Shown piece after piece: positions 34,814 to 45,108 of a stretch of DNA of 51,408 bases. The notes under the pieces were generated by a model. The model saw nothing but the letters and a program-made list of their open reading frames with translations. It was not told where the DNA came from and made no database searches. The position numbers were made by a program, and so were the translations under genes. Within the stretch, counting starts at the first letter, position 1; the number at the start of each line of letters is the position of its first letter. The stretch covers positions 1 through 51,408 of the forward strand of contig NZ_JAKSXW010000064.1 of the NCBI RefSeq assembly GCF_022829405.1, given 5' to 3'. The stretch is from Methylobacterium sp. J-076 (lineage in GTDB: Bacteria > Pseudomonadota > Alphaproteobacteria > Rhizobiales > Beijerinckiaceae).

Positions 34814-35137
34814 ATGCGCAAGTTTGCTCTCATCACCGCCGCCGCCGCTCTGACTGTCGGCAGCGTCGCCGCCACCACTGGCGCCGAGGCGCGCCCCTAC
34901 GGCTTCCATGGCGGTTACGGGCATCACGGCTACTACGGCGGCCGTCGCGGCATCGGCACCGGTGCGGCTGTCGGCCTGGGCATCGCCGGCCTCGCGGCGG
35001 GCGCCATCGCCGCCGGCGTCGCCCGCGACTCCTACGGTTACGGCCGCCCGGCCTACGGCTACGGGTATGGCGGCGGTTACGGCGCCCCGGCCTATGGCTA
35101 CGGCTACGGTGCGCCGGCCTACGGCTACGGCTACTGA
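34814..35137 (+). CDS. Secreted Gly/Tyr-rich repeat protein
   Basis: 107 aa. Signal peptide MRKFALITAAAALTVGSVAA...AEA, then a His/Gly/Tyr-rich stretch, a hydrophobic glycine-zipper-like GTGAAVGLGIAGLAAGAIAAG, and C-terminal near-perfect repeats of AYGYGYG. The design resembles small envelope or cell-surface proteins induced by stress; the EcfG-type promoter 38 nt upstream fits that. AAAGGA precedes the ATG by 4 nt. A strong terminator follows. Specific function unknown. Confidence 0.8.
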   Translation: MRKFALITAAAALTVGSVAATTGAEARPYGFHGGYGHHGYYGGRRGIGTGAAVGLGIAGLAAGAIAAGVARDSYGYGRPAYGYGYGGGYGAPAYGYGYGAPAYGYGY

Positions 35138-35159
35138 TACGAGGCCCTAGGGCTTCCAG

Positions 35160-35192
35160 GGGGCGGTCGGCGCGAGCCGGCCGCCCCTTTTT
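35160..35192 (+). terminator. Intrinsic terminator after the Gly/Tyr-rich gene
   Basis: GGGGCGG-T-CGGC / GCCG-G-CCGCCCC stem with GCGA loop and one mismatch, then TTTTT ending at 35192. It sits between convergent genes, 22 nt after the upstream stop. Confidence 0.8.
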
Positions 35193-35207
35193 CGTGGGCC
35201 GATCGGG

Positions 35208-35660
35208 TCAGCGGCCGCGATAGGGCGCGACGCCGGTGTCGGGCAGCCAGATCGTGCCGGGCGGGGTCCCGGTCTGCCAGAACACGTCGATGGGGATGCC
35301 GCCGCGGGGGTACCAGTACCCGCCGATCCGCAGGTAGCGCGGTTCCAGCAACGCCGTCAGGCGCTTGCCGACGGTGACGGTGCAATCCTCGTGGAAGGCG
35401 CCGTGGTTGCGGAACGACCCGAGGTACAGCTTCAGCGACTTCGATTCGACGAGCCAGCGGTCCGGCACGTAGTCGATCACGAGGATGGCGAAGTCGGGCT
35501 GGCCGGTGACCGGGCAGATCGAGGTGAATTCCGGCGCCGTGAACCGGGCGACGTAATCCGTGTCGGCGTGGGGATTGGGCACCCGGTCGAGCTTGGCTTC
35601 GTCGGGGGATTGGGGGAGGGGCGTCGCCTGCCCCAGCTGGAGATCGGATGTGCTGTTCAT
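35208..35660 (-). CDS. queF: NADPH-dependent 7-cyano-7-deazaguanine reductase
   Basis: 150 aa, the short unimodular QueF type. Reduces preQ0 to preQ1 in queuosine synthesis. [13 protein letters not shown] holds the catalytic cysteine (Cys49) and the nearby Asp; [21 protein letters not shown] is the QueF signature with the E(S/L)K(S/A)hK(L/Y) motif for NADPH. Start at 35660 gives the usual N-terminal length. Divergent from eno with about 200 nt between. Confidence 0.95.
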   Translation of the reverse strand: MNSTSDLQLGQATPLPQSPDEAKLDRVPNPHADTDYVARFTAPEFTSICPVTGQPDFAILVIDYVPDRWLVESKSLKLYLGSFRNHGAFHEDCTVTVGKRLTALLEPRYLRIGGYWYPRGGIPIDVFWQTGTPPGTIWLPDTGVAPYRGR

Positions 35661-35673
35661 CCGGCCCGTATAG

Positions 35674-37152
<1,479 letters not shown>

Positions 37153-37287
37153 GGGTTCCCGCGCCCCCCCGGACCGGGGGGCGTTGCGAGAGGGGGGCGA
37201 GGGCAACACCCTCGCCGCCGTTGCGAGCACAGCAATCCAGGGCGGCGAGCCACCTCAGGACGCCACCCGCGAGCCGTCACACCCTCA

Positions 37288-37381
37288 CCGTCATTGCGAG
37301 CAACGCGAAGCAACCCAGGGCAGCGGGACGTTTTCGAACGAGGCCCGTCCCTGGGTTGCTTCGCTGCGCTCGCAATGACGG
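37288..37381. repeat. Dispersed repeat, family A, intact copy
   Basis: CCGTCATTGCGAGC at the left end and GCTCGCAATGACGG at the right end are perfect inverted repeats. Internally AACGCGAAGCAACCCAGGG pairs with CCCTGGGTTGCTTCGC. The middle ~25 nt are unpaired. Total ~94 bp, non-coding, between eno and the FtsB-like gene. A half copy (GTTGCGAGCACAGCAATCCAGG) lies just upstream at about 37221-37242. Confidence 0.8.
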
Positions 37382-37440
37382 CGGCGGTCGCGGAGCCGCC
37401 CGGAAACCCTCCGTTAACCTTCCCGCGCCAGGGTGCCGGC

Positions 37441-37752
37441 ATGGTCGTCCGTCGCCGCGTCAGAATGATCGTCCTGCCGCTGGGTCTCTGGACCCTGTCG
37501 GCCCTCGTCTGCGGCTACTTCATCGTGCAGGCGGAGAGCGGCAACCGCGGCCTGGAGGCCAAGCGGGCCCTCAAGATCAGGGCCTACGCCCTCAACAGGG
37601 AACTGGCGGCGGTGAAGGCGGACCGTGCCGTCTGGGAGCACCGGGTCGCCCTGCTCAAGAGCGACCAGATCGACCGCGACCTCCTGGAGGAGCGGGCACG
37701 GATCGTGCTCGGACGGGTCCACGCCAACGACGTAGTCATCATCGGCCCCTGA
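37441..37752 (+). CDS. Septum formation initiator (FtsB/DivIC family)
   Basis: 103 aa. A short cytosolic lead, one TM helix (MIVLPLGLWTLSALVCGYFIV, residues 10-30), then a coiled coil (LEAKRALKIRAYALNRELAAVKADRAVWEHRVALLK) and a C-terminal GRVHANDVVII patch. This is the FtsB/DivIC plan, acting in the divisome with FtsL and FtsQ. It sits between eno and pdhA as in most Rhizobiales. Start at 37441 is the first ATG that keeps a short N-terminus. Confidence 0.88.
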   Translation: MVVRRRVRMIVLPLGLWTLSALVCGYFIVQAESGNRGLEAKRALKIRAYALNRELAAVKADRAVWEHRVALLKSDQIDRDLLEERARIVLGRVHANDVVIIGP

Positions 37753-37819
37753 AAAGCCTCCCCGCGCAAGCTGTGCCCGCACGGGAGCGGGCTGCGCGCT
37801 GTGGACCGGCGGCTCCGCG

Positions 37820-37847
37820 CTCTGACAACGGCGCGTCCCTGTCAGAG
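37820..37847. promoter_or_regulatory. Inverted repeat upstream of pdhA
   Basis: CTCTGACA (37820-37827) and TGTCAGAG (37840-37847) are perfect 8-bp arms with a 12-nt spacer, ending 71 nt before the pdhA start. No T-run. It could be an operator for pdh control or a weak terminator of the preceding gene; it does not match the E. coli PdhR box. Confidence 0.4.
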
Positions 37848-37918
37848 GGGCGGGCCTCGCTTTCGGCTGGCGCCTAGCCTACACCCGCCGGACGAGAGCG
37901 CGAGCGGGGAGTAACGAC

Positions 37919-38980
37919 ATGGACGCTGGCAAGACGGCCGAGACCGAGCCCACCGCCGGCCCGTCGTCGTCGGCGGCCGAAGTCCATAAGCCGGCTCCCA
38001 ACATGCCGCAGTTCACCCGCGAGGAAGACCTCCACGCCTACCACGAGATGCTGTTGATCCGCCGCTTCGAGGAGAAGGCGGGCCAGCTCTACGGGATGGG
38101 CCTGATCGGCGGCTTCTGCCACCTCTACATCGGCCAGGAGGCCGTCGTGGTCGGCATGCAGATGGCATCCGTGGACGGCGACCAGGTCATCACCGGATAC
38201 CGCGACCATGGCCACATGCTGGCCACCGGCATGGAGCCGAAGGGCGTGATGGCCGAGCTCACCGGCCGCCGGGGCGGCTACAGCCGCGGCAAGGGCGGCT
38301 CGATGCACATGTTCAGCCGCGAGAAGCAGTTCTTCGGCGGCCACGGCATCGTCGGCGCGCAGGTCTCCCTCGGCACCGGCCTCGGCTTCGCCGACCATTA
38401 CCGCGGCAACGGCAAGGTGAGCCTCACCTATATGGGCGATGGCGCCGCCAACCAGGGCCAGGTCTACGAGAGCTTCAACATGGCGGCCCTGTGGAAGCTG
38501 CCGGTGGTCTACGTCATCGAGAACAACCGCTACGCCATGGGCACCTCGGTGGCCCGCGCCTCCGCACAGACGGACTTCTCGAAGCGCGGCCTGTCCTTCG
38601 GCATCCCCGGCGAGATGGTGGACGGCATGGATGTGCGCACCGTGCGCGAGGCCGCCGGCCGGGCCATCGACCATGCCCGCACGGGCAAGGGCCCCTTCAT
38701 CCTCGAGATGCAGACCTACCGCTACCGCGGCCACTCCATGTCCGACCCGGCCAAGTACCGGACGAAGGACGAGGTCTCGAAGATGCGGGACGAGCACGAC
38801 CCGATCGAGATGGTCCGCAAGCGCCTGCTGGAGCTGCACGGCGTGCCGGAGGCGGACATCAAGGCCACCGACGCCAAGGTGCGCGAGACGGTGAACGCCG
38901 CGGCCGAGTTCGCGACCAACGATCCCGAGCCGGATCCGTCCGAGCTGTGGACCGACATCCTGCTCGAGGCGAGCGCCTGA
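37919..38980 (+). CDS. pdhA: Pyruvate dehydrogenase E1 component, alpha subunit
   Basis: 353 aa. With PdhB decarboxylates pyruvate and acetylates the lipoyl group. ThDP-binding motif GDGAANQGQVYESFNMAALWKLPVVYVIENN is complete; RYRGHSMSDPAKYRTKDEV is the phosphorylation-loop-like segment; MLLIRRFEEKAGQLYGMGLIGGFCHLYIGQEA is the N-terminal hallmark. The first ~30 residues are an Ala/Pro lead. GGGGAG stands 7 nt before the ATG. First gene of the pdh operon; pdhB follows after 57 nt. Confidence 0.97.
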   Translation: MDAGKTAETEPTAGPSSSAAEVHKPAPNMPQFTREEDLHAYHEMLLIRRFEEKAGQLYGMGLIGGFCHLYIGQEAVVVGMQMASVDGDQVITGYRDHGHMLATGMEPKGVMAELTGRRGGYSRGKGGSMHMFSREKQFFGGHGIVGAQVSLGTGLGFADHYRGNGKVSLTYMGDGAANQGQVYESFNMAALWKLPVVYVIENNRYAMGTSVARASAQTDFSKRGLSFGIPGEMVDGMDVRTVREAAGRAIDHARTGKGPFILEMQTYRYRGHSMSDPAKYRTKDEVSKMRDEHDPIEMVRKRLLELHGVPEADIKATDAKVRETVNAAAEFATNDPEPDPSELWTDILLEASA

Positions 38981-39037
38981 CCGCGCCCGCCTGAACCCTA
39001 GGCCGCCCCCGCACGAGAGCGACGCGAAGAACTCATC

Positions 39038-40495
39038 ATGGCGACCGATATCCTCATGCCCGCCCTGTCTCCGACCATGGAGGAGGGCAAGCTCGCGAAA
39101 TGGCTCAAGAAGGTCGGCGACCCGGTCAAGTCCGGCGACGTGCTGGCCGAGATCGAGACCGACAAGGCGACCATGGAGGTCGAGGCCGTCGATGAGGGCG
39201 TGCTGGCCAAGATCCTCATCGAGGAGGGGACGGAGGGCGTCGCCGTCAACACCCCCATCGCGATCATCGCGGAGGAGGGCGAGGACGTGGAGAAGGCCGC
39301 CGCCTCCGGCGGCAAGGGCGGCCCGAAGGCCAACGGCCACGATGCCGGCGGGCAGCAGGCGCCGACGCCCACCGCCCAGGCCGAGGGCCTGACCGACAAG
39401 CCGACGGCCACCTCCAAGACCGGGGACGACGCGCCCGTGGCGCCCGCCGCCCCGGCGACCATCACCAACAAGGCGCGGGAGCCGGTGATGGCGGAGTTCC
39501 CCGCCGACACGCCCATGGTCACCATGACCGTGCGCGAGGCCCTGCGCGATGCCATGGCCGAGGAGATGCGCCGGGACGGCGACGTCTTCGTGATGGGCGA
39601 GGAGGTCGCCGAATACCAAGGCGCCTACAAGGTGACCCAGGGCCTACTGCAGGAGTTCGGCGCCAAGCGCGTGGTCGACACGCCGATCACCGAGCACGGC
39701 TTCGCGGGGATCGGCGTCGGCGCGGCGCTGGCCGGCCTGAAGCCCATCGTGGAGTTCATGACCTTCAACTTCGCCATGCAGGCGATCGACCAGATCATCA
39801 ACTCGGCGGCCAAGACCCTCTACATGTCCGGCGGCCAGCTCGGCTGCCCCATCGTGTTCCGCGGCCCCAACGGCGCGGCCGCCCGCGTCGCCGCCCAGCA
39901 CAGCCACGACTACGCCGCGTGGTACTCCAACGTGCCCGGCCTCAAGGTCATCGCCCCCTATACGGCCAGCGACGCCAAGGGCCTGCTCAAGGCCGCGATC
40001 CGCGACCCGAACCCGATCATCTTCCTCGAGAACGAGATCCTGTACGGCCAGACCTTCCCGGTGCCGAAGCTCGACGATTTCGTGCTGCCGATCGGCAAGG
40101 CGCGGATCCACCGGGAGGGCAAGGACGTGACCCTGGTCTCCTTCTCCATCGGCATGACCTACGCCCTCAAGGCGGCCCAGGCCCTGGCCGAAGAGGGCAT
40201 CGAGGCCGAGGTGATCGACCTGCGCACCATCCGGCCGATGGACACCGACACGGTCCTGGAATCGGTGAAGAAGACCGGCCGCTGCGTGACGATCGAGGAG
40301 GGCTTCCCGCAATCCGGCGTCGGCGCCGAGATCTCGGCGCGGCTGATGGTCGATGCCTTCGATTATCTCGACGCCCCGGTGCTGCGGGTGACCGGCAAGG
40401 ACGTGCCGATGCCCTACGCCGCCAACCTCGAGAAGCTGGCTCTGCCGAACGTCGCCGAGGTCATCCAGGCGGCCAAGGCGGTCTGCTACAAGTAA
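39038..40495 (+). CDS. pdhB: Pyruvate dehydrogenase E1 component, beta subunit with N-terminal lipoyl domain
   Basis: 485 aa, longer than the ~330 aa of a bare E1 beta because of an N-terminal lipoyl domain (residues 1-80, lipoyl-lysine at Lys43 in [11 protein letters not shown]) and an Ala/Pro/Lys linker to about residue 145. This fusion is typical of alphaproteobacterial PdhB. The catalytic part begins [37 protein letters not shown] and contains [24 protein letters not shown], and [22 protein letters not shown]. It forms the heterotetramer with PdhA. Confidence 0.97.
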   Translation: MATDILMPALSPTMEEGKLAKWLKKVGDPVKSGDVLAEIETDKATMEVEAVDEGVLAKILIEEGTEGVAVNTPIAIIAEEGEDVEKAAASGGKGGPKANGHDAGGQQAPTPTAQAEGLTDKPTATSKTGDDAPVAPAAPATITNKAREPVMAEFPADTPMVTMTVREALRDAMAEEMRRDGDVFVMGEEVAEYQGAYKVTQGLLQEFGAKRVVDTPITEHGFAGIGVGAALAGLKPIVEFMTFNFAMQAIDQIINSAAKTLYMSGGQLGCPIVFRGPNGAAARVAAQHSHDYAAWYSNVPGLKVIAPYTASDAKGLLKAAIRDPNPIIFLENEILYGQTFPVPKLDDFVLPIGKARIHREGKDVTLVSFSIGMTYALKAAQALAEEGIEAEVIDLRTIRPMDTDTVLESVKKTGRCVTIEEGFPQSGVGAEISARLMVDAFDYLDAPVLRVTGKDVPMPYAANLEKLALPNVAEVIQAAKAVCYK

Positions 40496-40573
40496 GGACC
40501 GCTTGGACCGGTCTTCGCCACCCCCCCATCGTCCCCGCCGCCCCGGCGGGGAGCCGCAGACGGGCCGGACCCG

Positions 40574-40849
40574 ATGAGCCAGGACTTCGCCGAACTCGCC
40601 GCACCGCCCGACGCCCTGGAACAGGGCGGCGTCGAGGTGCTGCGTGCGGCGGTGGTCGACGGGGCGGTGAGCGTCGCCCTGCGCCGCTCCTTCGACGATC
40701 CGGCGACCTGGGGACGCCTGCTGGTCGATCTCGCCCGGCAGGCGGCGCGCGCCTACGCGGTCGACACCGACATGGCCGAGGACGAGGCCTTCGAGCGCAT
40801 CCGCGCCGCGATCGAGGCGGAATGCCTCGCTCCGGGCGACTTCAACTGA
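40574..40849 (+). CDS. DUF5076-like small protein in the pdh operon
   Basis: 91 aa, acidic. SQDFAELAAPPDALEQGGVEVLRAAVVDGAVSVALRRSFDDPATWGRLLVDLARQAARAYAV matches the short DUF5076-type proteins found between pdhB and pdhC in many Rhizobiales. No signal or TM segment. Position within the operon implies a role with the PDH complex, which has not been shown. Confidence 0.75.
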   Translation: MSQDFAELAAPPDALEQGGVEVLRAAVVDGAVSVALRRSFDDPATWGRLLVDLARQAARAYAVDTDMAEDEAFERIRAAIEAECLAPGDFN

Positions 40850-40861
40850 CGGCGGGCGGCC

Positions 40862-41455
40862 ATGGCTGAGGCAGCGATCCGGCTGGCGACCTACGCCGAT
40901 CTGGTGGCCGTGCCGGACCATCTGGTCGCCGAGATCATCGACGGCGTGCTGGAGACGCATCCGCGCCCGCGGCCTCGGCATGCGATGGCGGCATCGGACC
41001 TTTCCACCGCGCTGGGGCCCCCCTTCCGCCACGGACGCGGTGGCCCCGGTGGCTGGATCTTCATGATGGAGCCGGAGCTTCATCTGGGGTCCCACGTCGT
41101 GGTTCCCGACCTTGCCGGCTGGCGCCGGGAGCGAATGCCGGCGGAGCCGGACGCGGCGTTCATCGAGACGCCGCCGGATTGGGCCTGCGAGATCATCTCA
41201 CCCTCGACGGCGCGGCTCGACCGCGGCGCCAAGCGACGGATCTACGGCGAGGCCCGCATCCCTCACCTTTGGCTTCTGGACCCAGGCGAGGGGGCCCTTG
41301 AAGCCTTCTCACTCACCGGCGGCCAATGGCTATTGCTCGGCGCGGTCGTGCGCGGCGAGACCGTCGCGATGCCGCCCTTCGATGCCGTTCCGTTTCCCCT
41401 GGACGATCTGTTTCCCTTCGCCGATCCGGCCCCTCCGGCCACGCCCGAGACCTGA
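40862..41455 (+). CDS. Uma2-family putative endonuclease (PD-(D/E)XK fold)
   Basis: 197 aa. The Uma2/DUF820 pattern is visible: [17 protein letters not shown] near the N-terminus, [14 protein letters not shown] with the catalytic-type Asp, [35 protein letters not shown] with the E-x-hydrophobic-Ser and Lys. The family is abundant in cyanobacteria and some alphaproteobacteria; the fold is nuclease-like but the role is unproven. It is inserted 12 nt after DUF5076 and 5 nt before pdhC without breaking the operon, so it is probably co-transcribed. Confidence 0.85.
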   Translation: MAEAAIRLATYADLVAVPDHLVAEIIDGVLETHPRPRPRHAMAASDLSTALGPPFRHGRGGPGGWIFMMEPELHLGSHVVVPDLAGWRRERMPAEPDAAFIETPPDWACEIISPSTARLDRGAKRRIYGEARIPHLWLLDPGEGALEAFSLTGGQWLLLGAVVRGETVAMPPFDAVPFPLDDLFPFADPAPPATPET

Positions 41456-41460
41456 AGACC

Positions 41461-42894
41461 ATGCCGATCAACGTCCTGATGCCCGCCCTGTCCCCGACGA
41501 TGGAGAAGGGCAACCTCGCCAAGTGGCTCAAGAAGGAGGGCGATCCGATCAAGTCCGGCGACGTGCTGGCCGAGATCGAGACCGACAAGGCGACCATGGA
41601 GGTCGAGGCGGTGGATGAGGGCGTCCTCGCCAAGATCGTCGTGCCCGAGGGCACGGCGGACGTGCCGGTCAACGACCTGATCGCCCTGATCGCGGGCGAG
41701 GGCGAGGATCCCGCTAGCATCCAGGCCCCGGCCGGCGGCGGCAAGGCGGCCGAGGCCCCGAAGGCGTCCCCCGCCACGGCGCCGACGGCCGATGCGGCGA
41801 CGACGTCGGGCGACGCGCAGATGTCCTATGCCCGCTCCAACGAGGCCCCCGACGCCGCCAAGGCGGTGAACCCCGCCGCGGGGCAGGCCGCCGCCCCGCC
41901 GGCCTCCGGGGGTGGCGAGGGCCGGGTGTTCTCCTCGCCGCTCGCCAGACGGCTCGCCAAGATGGAGGGCATCGACCTCGGCACGATCCAGGGTTCCGGC
42001 CCGCACGGCCGGGTGATCGCCCGCGACGTGCAGGCGGCCAAGGCCGGCGGCGCCCAGAAGGCGACCCCGGCCGCCGCTCCGGCGCCGCAGGCGCAGGAGG
42101 CCGCCCCCGCGCCGAAGGCGGCCCCGGCCGCCACCGCCCCGCTGGCCACCGGCATGACCACCGAGCAGGTCAAGGCGATGTTCGAGCCGGGCTCCTACGA
42201 GGAGATCACCCTCGACGGGATGCGCAAGACCATCGCCAAGCGCCTCGTCGAGTCGAAGCAGACGGTCCCGCACTTCTATCTCTCGCTCGATGTCGAGCTG
42301 GATGCGCTGCTGGCCCTGCGCGAGCAGGTCAATGGCGGGGCCGCCAAGGACAAGGACGGCAAGCCCTCCTACAAGCTCTCGGTCAACGACTTCGTCATCA
42401 AGGCCCTGGCGCTGGCCCTCCAGCGGGTGCCGAACGCCAACGCCGTCTGGGCGGGCGACCGGGTGCTGAAGTTCCGCCACTCGGATGTCGGCGTCGCCGT
42501 GGCGATCGACGGCGGGCTGTTCACCCCGGTGATCCGCAAGGCGGAGCAGAAGACGCTCTCCACCATCTCCGCCGAGATGAAGGACCTCGCTGGCCGGGCT
42601 CGCTCGCGCAAGCTGAAGCCGGAGGAGTATTCCGGTGGCTCCACCGCCGTGTCGAACCTCGGCATGTTCGGGATCAAGAACTTCCAGGCGGTGATCAACC
42701 CGCCCCACGGCACGATCCTGGCCGTGGGCGCGGGCGAGGCCCGCATCGTCGCCAAGGGCGGCCAGCCGGCCGTGGTCCAAGCGATGACGGTGACGCTCTC
42801 GGTCGATCACCGGGTGGTGGATGGGGCACTCGGGGCCGAGCTGCTCCAGGCTTTCAAGGGCCTGATCGAGAACCCGATGGGAATGCTGGTGTAA
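41461..42894 (+). CDS. pdhC: Dihydrolipoyl acetyltransferase (E2) of pyruvate dehydrogenase
   Basis: 477 aa. One lipoyl domain (1-80, Lys43 in [11 protein letters not shown]), an Ala/Pro linker, the peripheral-subunit-binding domain near 155-195 ([29 protein letters not shown]), a second Ala/Pro linker and the catalytic acetyltransferase domain from about 235 with the active-site [14 protein letters not shown] (His and Asp of HxxxDG). It moves acetyl from lipoate to CoA and forms the complex core. Start is the ATG right after the Uma2 stop. Confidence 0.97.
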   Translation: MPINVLMPALSPTMEKGNLAKWLKKEGDPIKSGDVLAEIETDKATMEVEAVDEGVLAKIVVPEGTADVPVNDLIALIAGEGEDPASIQAPAGGGKAAEAPKASPATAPTADAATTSGDAQMSYARSNEAPDAAKAVNPAAGQAAAPPASGGGEGRVFSSPLARRLAKMEGIDLGTIQGSGPHGRVIARDVQAAKAGGAQKATPAAAPAPQAQEAAPAPKAAPAATAPLATGMTTEQVKAMFEPGSYEEITLDGMRKTIAKRLVESKQTVPHFYLSLDVELDALLALREQVNGGAAKDKDGKPSYKLSVNDFVIKALALALQRVPNANAVWAGDRVLKFRHSDVGVAVAIDGGLFTPVIRKAEQKTLSTISAEMKDLAGRARSRKLKPEEYSGGSTAVSNLGMFGIKNFQAVINPPHGTILAVGAGEARIVAKGGQPAVVQAMTVTLSVDHRVVDGALGAELLQAFKGLIENPMGMLV

Positions 42895-42969
42895 GCCGCT
42901 TCTCCCCGCGGGGAGGAATTCGGTGAAACGGTCATCGGCAGACCAACACCGCTTCGCTCAGCCCGGCGG

Positions 42970-43082
42970 GCTCTCCTCCCCCTTGTGGGGAGGAGCGGGA
43001 GGTGGGGGTGGTGCCGGAGAGATCGCGGCGGTGCCGTCTGCACCACCCCCACCCCTCCCCCTCCCCACAGGGGGGAGGGGAT
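42970..43082. repeat. Dispersed GC-rich repeat, family B, copy 2
   Basis: GCTCTCCTCCCCCTTGTGGGGAGG arm at the left, AGGTGGGGGTGGTGCCGGAGA core, then the complementary CACCACCCCCACCCCTCCCC and a CCCCACAGGGGGGAGGGG arm. Same plan as 18731-18829. It lies between pdhC and the DUF559 gene and ends just before that gene's promoter/RBS region. Confidence 0.75.
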
Positions 43083-43107
43083 ACGCTCACACTGGACCGG
43101 CCCTTGT

Positions 43108-43587
43108 ATGACTTGGCAGCAGCCGCCCCCTCGATCCGCATCGCCACGGGTTAAGACGAACGCTGCGAACCTCCGTCGTTCGCAGACCGAGGCTGAGCGA
43201 CGGCTCTGGTGGCATCTGCGCCATCGCCTGCCGGTCGAAGGTTCGCACTTCCGAAGGCAGGTCCCGCTCGGGTCTTATGTGGCGGACTTCTGCTGCCTTG
43301 CCGCGCGTCTCATCGTCGAGGTCGATGGCGACCAGCACGGCTTCAAGGCTGATGCGGCCTACGATCTGCGACGGACACGCGCCCTCGAAGCCCAAGGGTT
43401 TCGCGTCCTTCGGTTCAGCAACCTCGACGTCACGAGATCGATCGACAGCGTGCTCGACACGATCTTCGCAACGCTGTCCGCCCGACCCAGGACCGCGACG
43501 AATGCCCCGGCCGCCGATGCATCCGGTTGGACCACCCCCATCTCCATCTCCTCCCCGCAAGGGGGAGGAGAGCCCGCGCAGGAGTAG
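43108..43587 (+). CDS. DUF559 endonuclease-like protein (Vsr/PD-(D/E)XK type)
   Basis: 159 aa. Typical DUF559 order: SQTEAERRLWWHLR, HFRRQVPLGSYVADF, LIVEVDGDQHG (metal-binding Glu and Asp), and EAQGFRVLRFSNLDVT. The fold is that of Vsr/restriction-like nucleases; a function is not established. The last ~25 residues (from about WTTPISISSP) are encoded by a copy of the family B repeat and are not part of the domain. The gene is bracketed by repeat copies and lies between pdhC and lpd, with no RBS of quality. It overlaps nothing; lpd begins 6 nt after its stop. Confidence 0.82.
   Translation: MTWQQPPPRSASPRVKTNAANLRRSQTEAERRLWWHLRHRLPVEGSHFRRQVPLGSYVADFCCLAARLIVEVDGDQHGFKADAAYDLRRTRALEAQGFRVLRFSNLDVTRSIDSVLDTIFATLSARPRTATNAPAADASGWTTPISISSPQGGGEPAQE
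43529..43577. repeat. Partial family B repeat inside the DUF559 gene 3' end
   Basis: GGACCACCCCCATCTCCATC followed by TCCTCCCCGCAAGGGGGAGG, matching the arms and the CACCCCC part of the copies at 18731 and 42970. It supplies the C-terminal tail of the DUF559 protein, and the start of the lpd gene lies 17 nt further on. Confidence 0.65.
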
Positions 43588-43593
43588 TCGCCA

Positions 43594-45033
43594 ATGCCCG
43601 ACACCTACGACGTCCTCATCATCGGTGCCGGGCCCGGCGGCTACGTCACGGCGATCCGGTCGGCGCAGCTCGGCTTCAAGACCGCCGTGGTCGACCGCGA
43701 ACACCTCGGCGGCATCTGCCTCAACTGGGGCTGCATCCCCACCAAGGCGCTGCTGCGCTCGGCCGAGATCTTCCACTACTTCCAGCATCCGGGCGATTAC
43801 GGGCTGACGGCCGAGAAGGTCGGGTTCGATGTCGGGGCCATCGTGAAGCGCTCCCGGGGCGTCTCGGCGAAGCTCAATGGCGGCGTCGGGATGCTGCTGA
43901 AGAAGAACAAGGTCGACGTGATCTGGGGCGAGGCGACGGTCGATTCCGTCGCCAAGGGCAACCAGCCCGGCCAGGTCACCGTGAAGGACTCGGCGCGCGC
44001 CGAGCCGCCGAAGGGCGCCAAGGGGGCGGGCACCTATCAGGCCAAGCACATCATCGTCGCCACCGGCGCCCGGCCGAGGGCGTTGCCCGGGATCGAGCCG
44101 GATAAAAAGCTGATCTGGACCTATTACGAGGCCATGGTCCCCGAGACGATGCCCAAGAGCCTGCTGGTGATGGGCTCGGGCGCCATCGGCATCGAGTTCG
44201 CCTCGTTCTACCGGACGATGGGCGCCGAGGTGACCGTGGTGGAGGTGCTGCCGCAGATCCTGCCGGTGGAGGATTCCGAGATCGCCGCCATGGCCCGCAA
44301 GCGGTTCGAGAAGCAGGGCATCAAGATCCTCACCGGCGCCAAGGTGACGAAGGTCGAGAAGGGCACCGGCTCGATCACCGCCACCATCGAGGGCGGCGAC
44401 GGCAAGACCCAGCAGATCACCGCGGAGAAGATGATCTCGGCGGTGGGCGTCGTCGGCAACGTCGAGAATCTCGGCCTGGAAAAGCTCGGGGTGAAGACCG
44501 ACCGGGGCTGCGTCGTCACCGACGGGCTCGGCCGGACCAACGTGCCGGGCCTCTACGCCATCGGCGACGTCGCCGGCCCGCCGATGCTGGCCCACAAGGC
44601 CGAGCACGAGGGCGTCATCTGCATCGAGACCATCAAGGGCCTGCACACCCACCCGATGGACAAGGGCAAGATCCCCGGCTGCACCTATTGCCAGCCGCAG
44701 ATCGCGAGCGTCGGGCTCACCGAGGCCAAGGCCAAGGAGCAGGGCTTCCAGGTGAAGGTCGGCCGGTTCCCCTTCGCGGGCAACGGCAAGGCCATCGCGC
44801 TGGGCGAGCCGGACGGGATGATCAAGACCGTGTTCGACGCCAAGACCGGCCAGTTGCTCGGCGCCCACATGGTCGGCGCCGAAGTCACCGAGCTGATCCA
44901 GGGCTACGTGGTGGCGATGAACCTCGAGAGCACCGAGGAGGAGCTGATGCACACGGTGTTCCCGCACCCGACGCTCAGCGAAATGATGCACGAGAGCGTG
45001 CTCGACGCCTACGGCAAGGTGATCCACACCTGA
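43594..45033 (+). CDS. lpd: Dihydrolipoyl dehydrogenase (E3)
   Basis: 479 aa. FAD-binding IIGAGPGGYVTAIRSAQLG, redox-active disulfide GGICLNWGCIPTKALLR, NAD-binding VMGSGAIGIEFASFYRTMGAEVTVVE, FAD motif GLYAIGDVAGPPMLAHKAEHEG and the C-terminal catalytic His/Glu in HPHPTLSEMMHE. Reoxidises dihydrolipoyl E2. An AGGAG sits 9 nt upstream, inside the end of the DUF559 gene. Closes the pdh operon. Confidence 0.97.
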   Translation: MPDTYDVLIIGAGPGGYVTAIRSAQLGFKTAVVDREHLGGICLNWGCIPTKALLRSAEIFHYFQHPGDYGLTAEKVGFDVGAIVKRSRGVSAKLNGGVGMLLKKNKVDVIWGEATVDSVAKGNQPGQVTVKDSARAEPPKGAKGAGTYQAKHIIVATGARPRALPGIEPDKKLIWTYYEAMVPETMPKSLLVMGSGAIGIEFASFYRTMGAEVTVVEVLPQILPVEDSEIAAMARKRFEKQGIKILTGAKVTKVEKGTGSITATIEGGDGKTQQITAEKMISAVGVVGNVENLGLEKLGVKTDRGCVVTDGLGRTNVPGLYAIGDVAGPPMLAHKAEHEGVICIETIKGLHTHPMDKGKIPGCTYCQPQIASVGLTEAKAKEQGFQVKVGRFPFAGNGKAIALGEPDGMIKTVFDAKTGQLLGAHMVGAEVTELIQGYVVAMNLESTEEELMHTVFPHPTLSEMMHESVLDAYGKVIHT

Positions 45034-45108
45034 GAGCCGGCAAGGGCCACGCGAAAGGGGCACCCCTCACGGGACGCCCCTGATCGATTCCGCATGGGAC
45101 GGTGGCCG

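Noticed and set aside
37190..37290. Possible start of a CRISPR-like array in the repeat-rich eno downstream region
   Set aside because: Repeats are palindromic and irregular, with no constant spacer length.
43087..45063. Minus-strand 658-residue frame opposite lpd and the DUF559 gene
   Set aside because: Antisense shadow; the sense strand has the complete lipoamide dehydrogenase.
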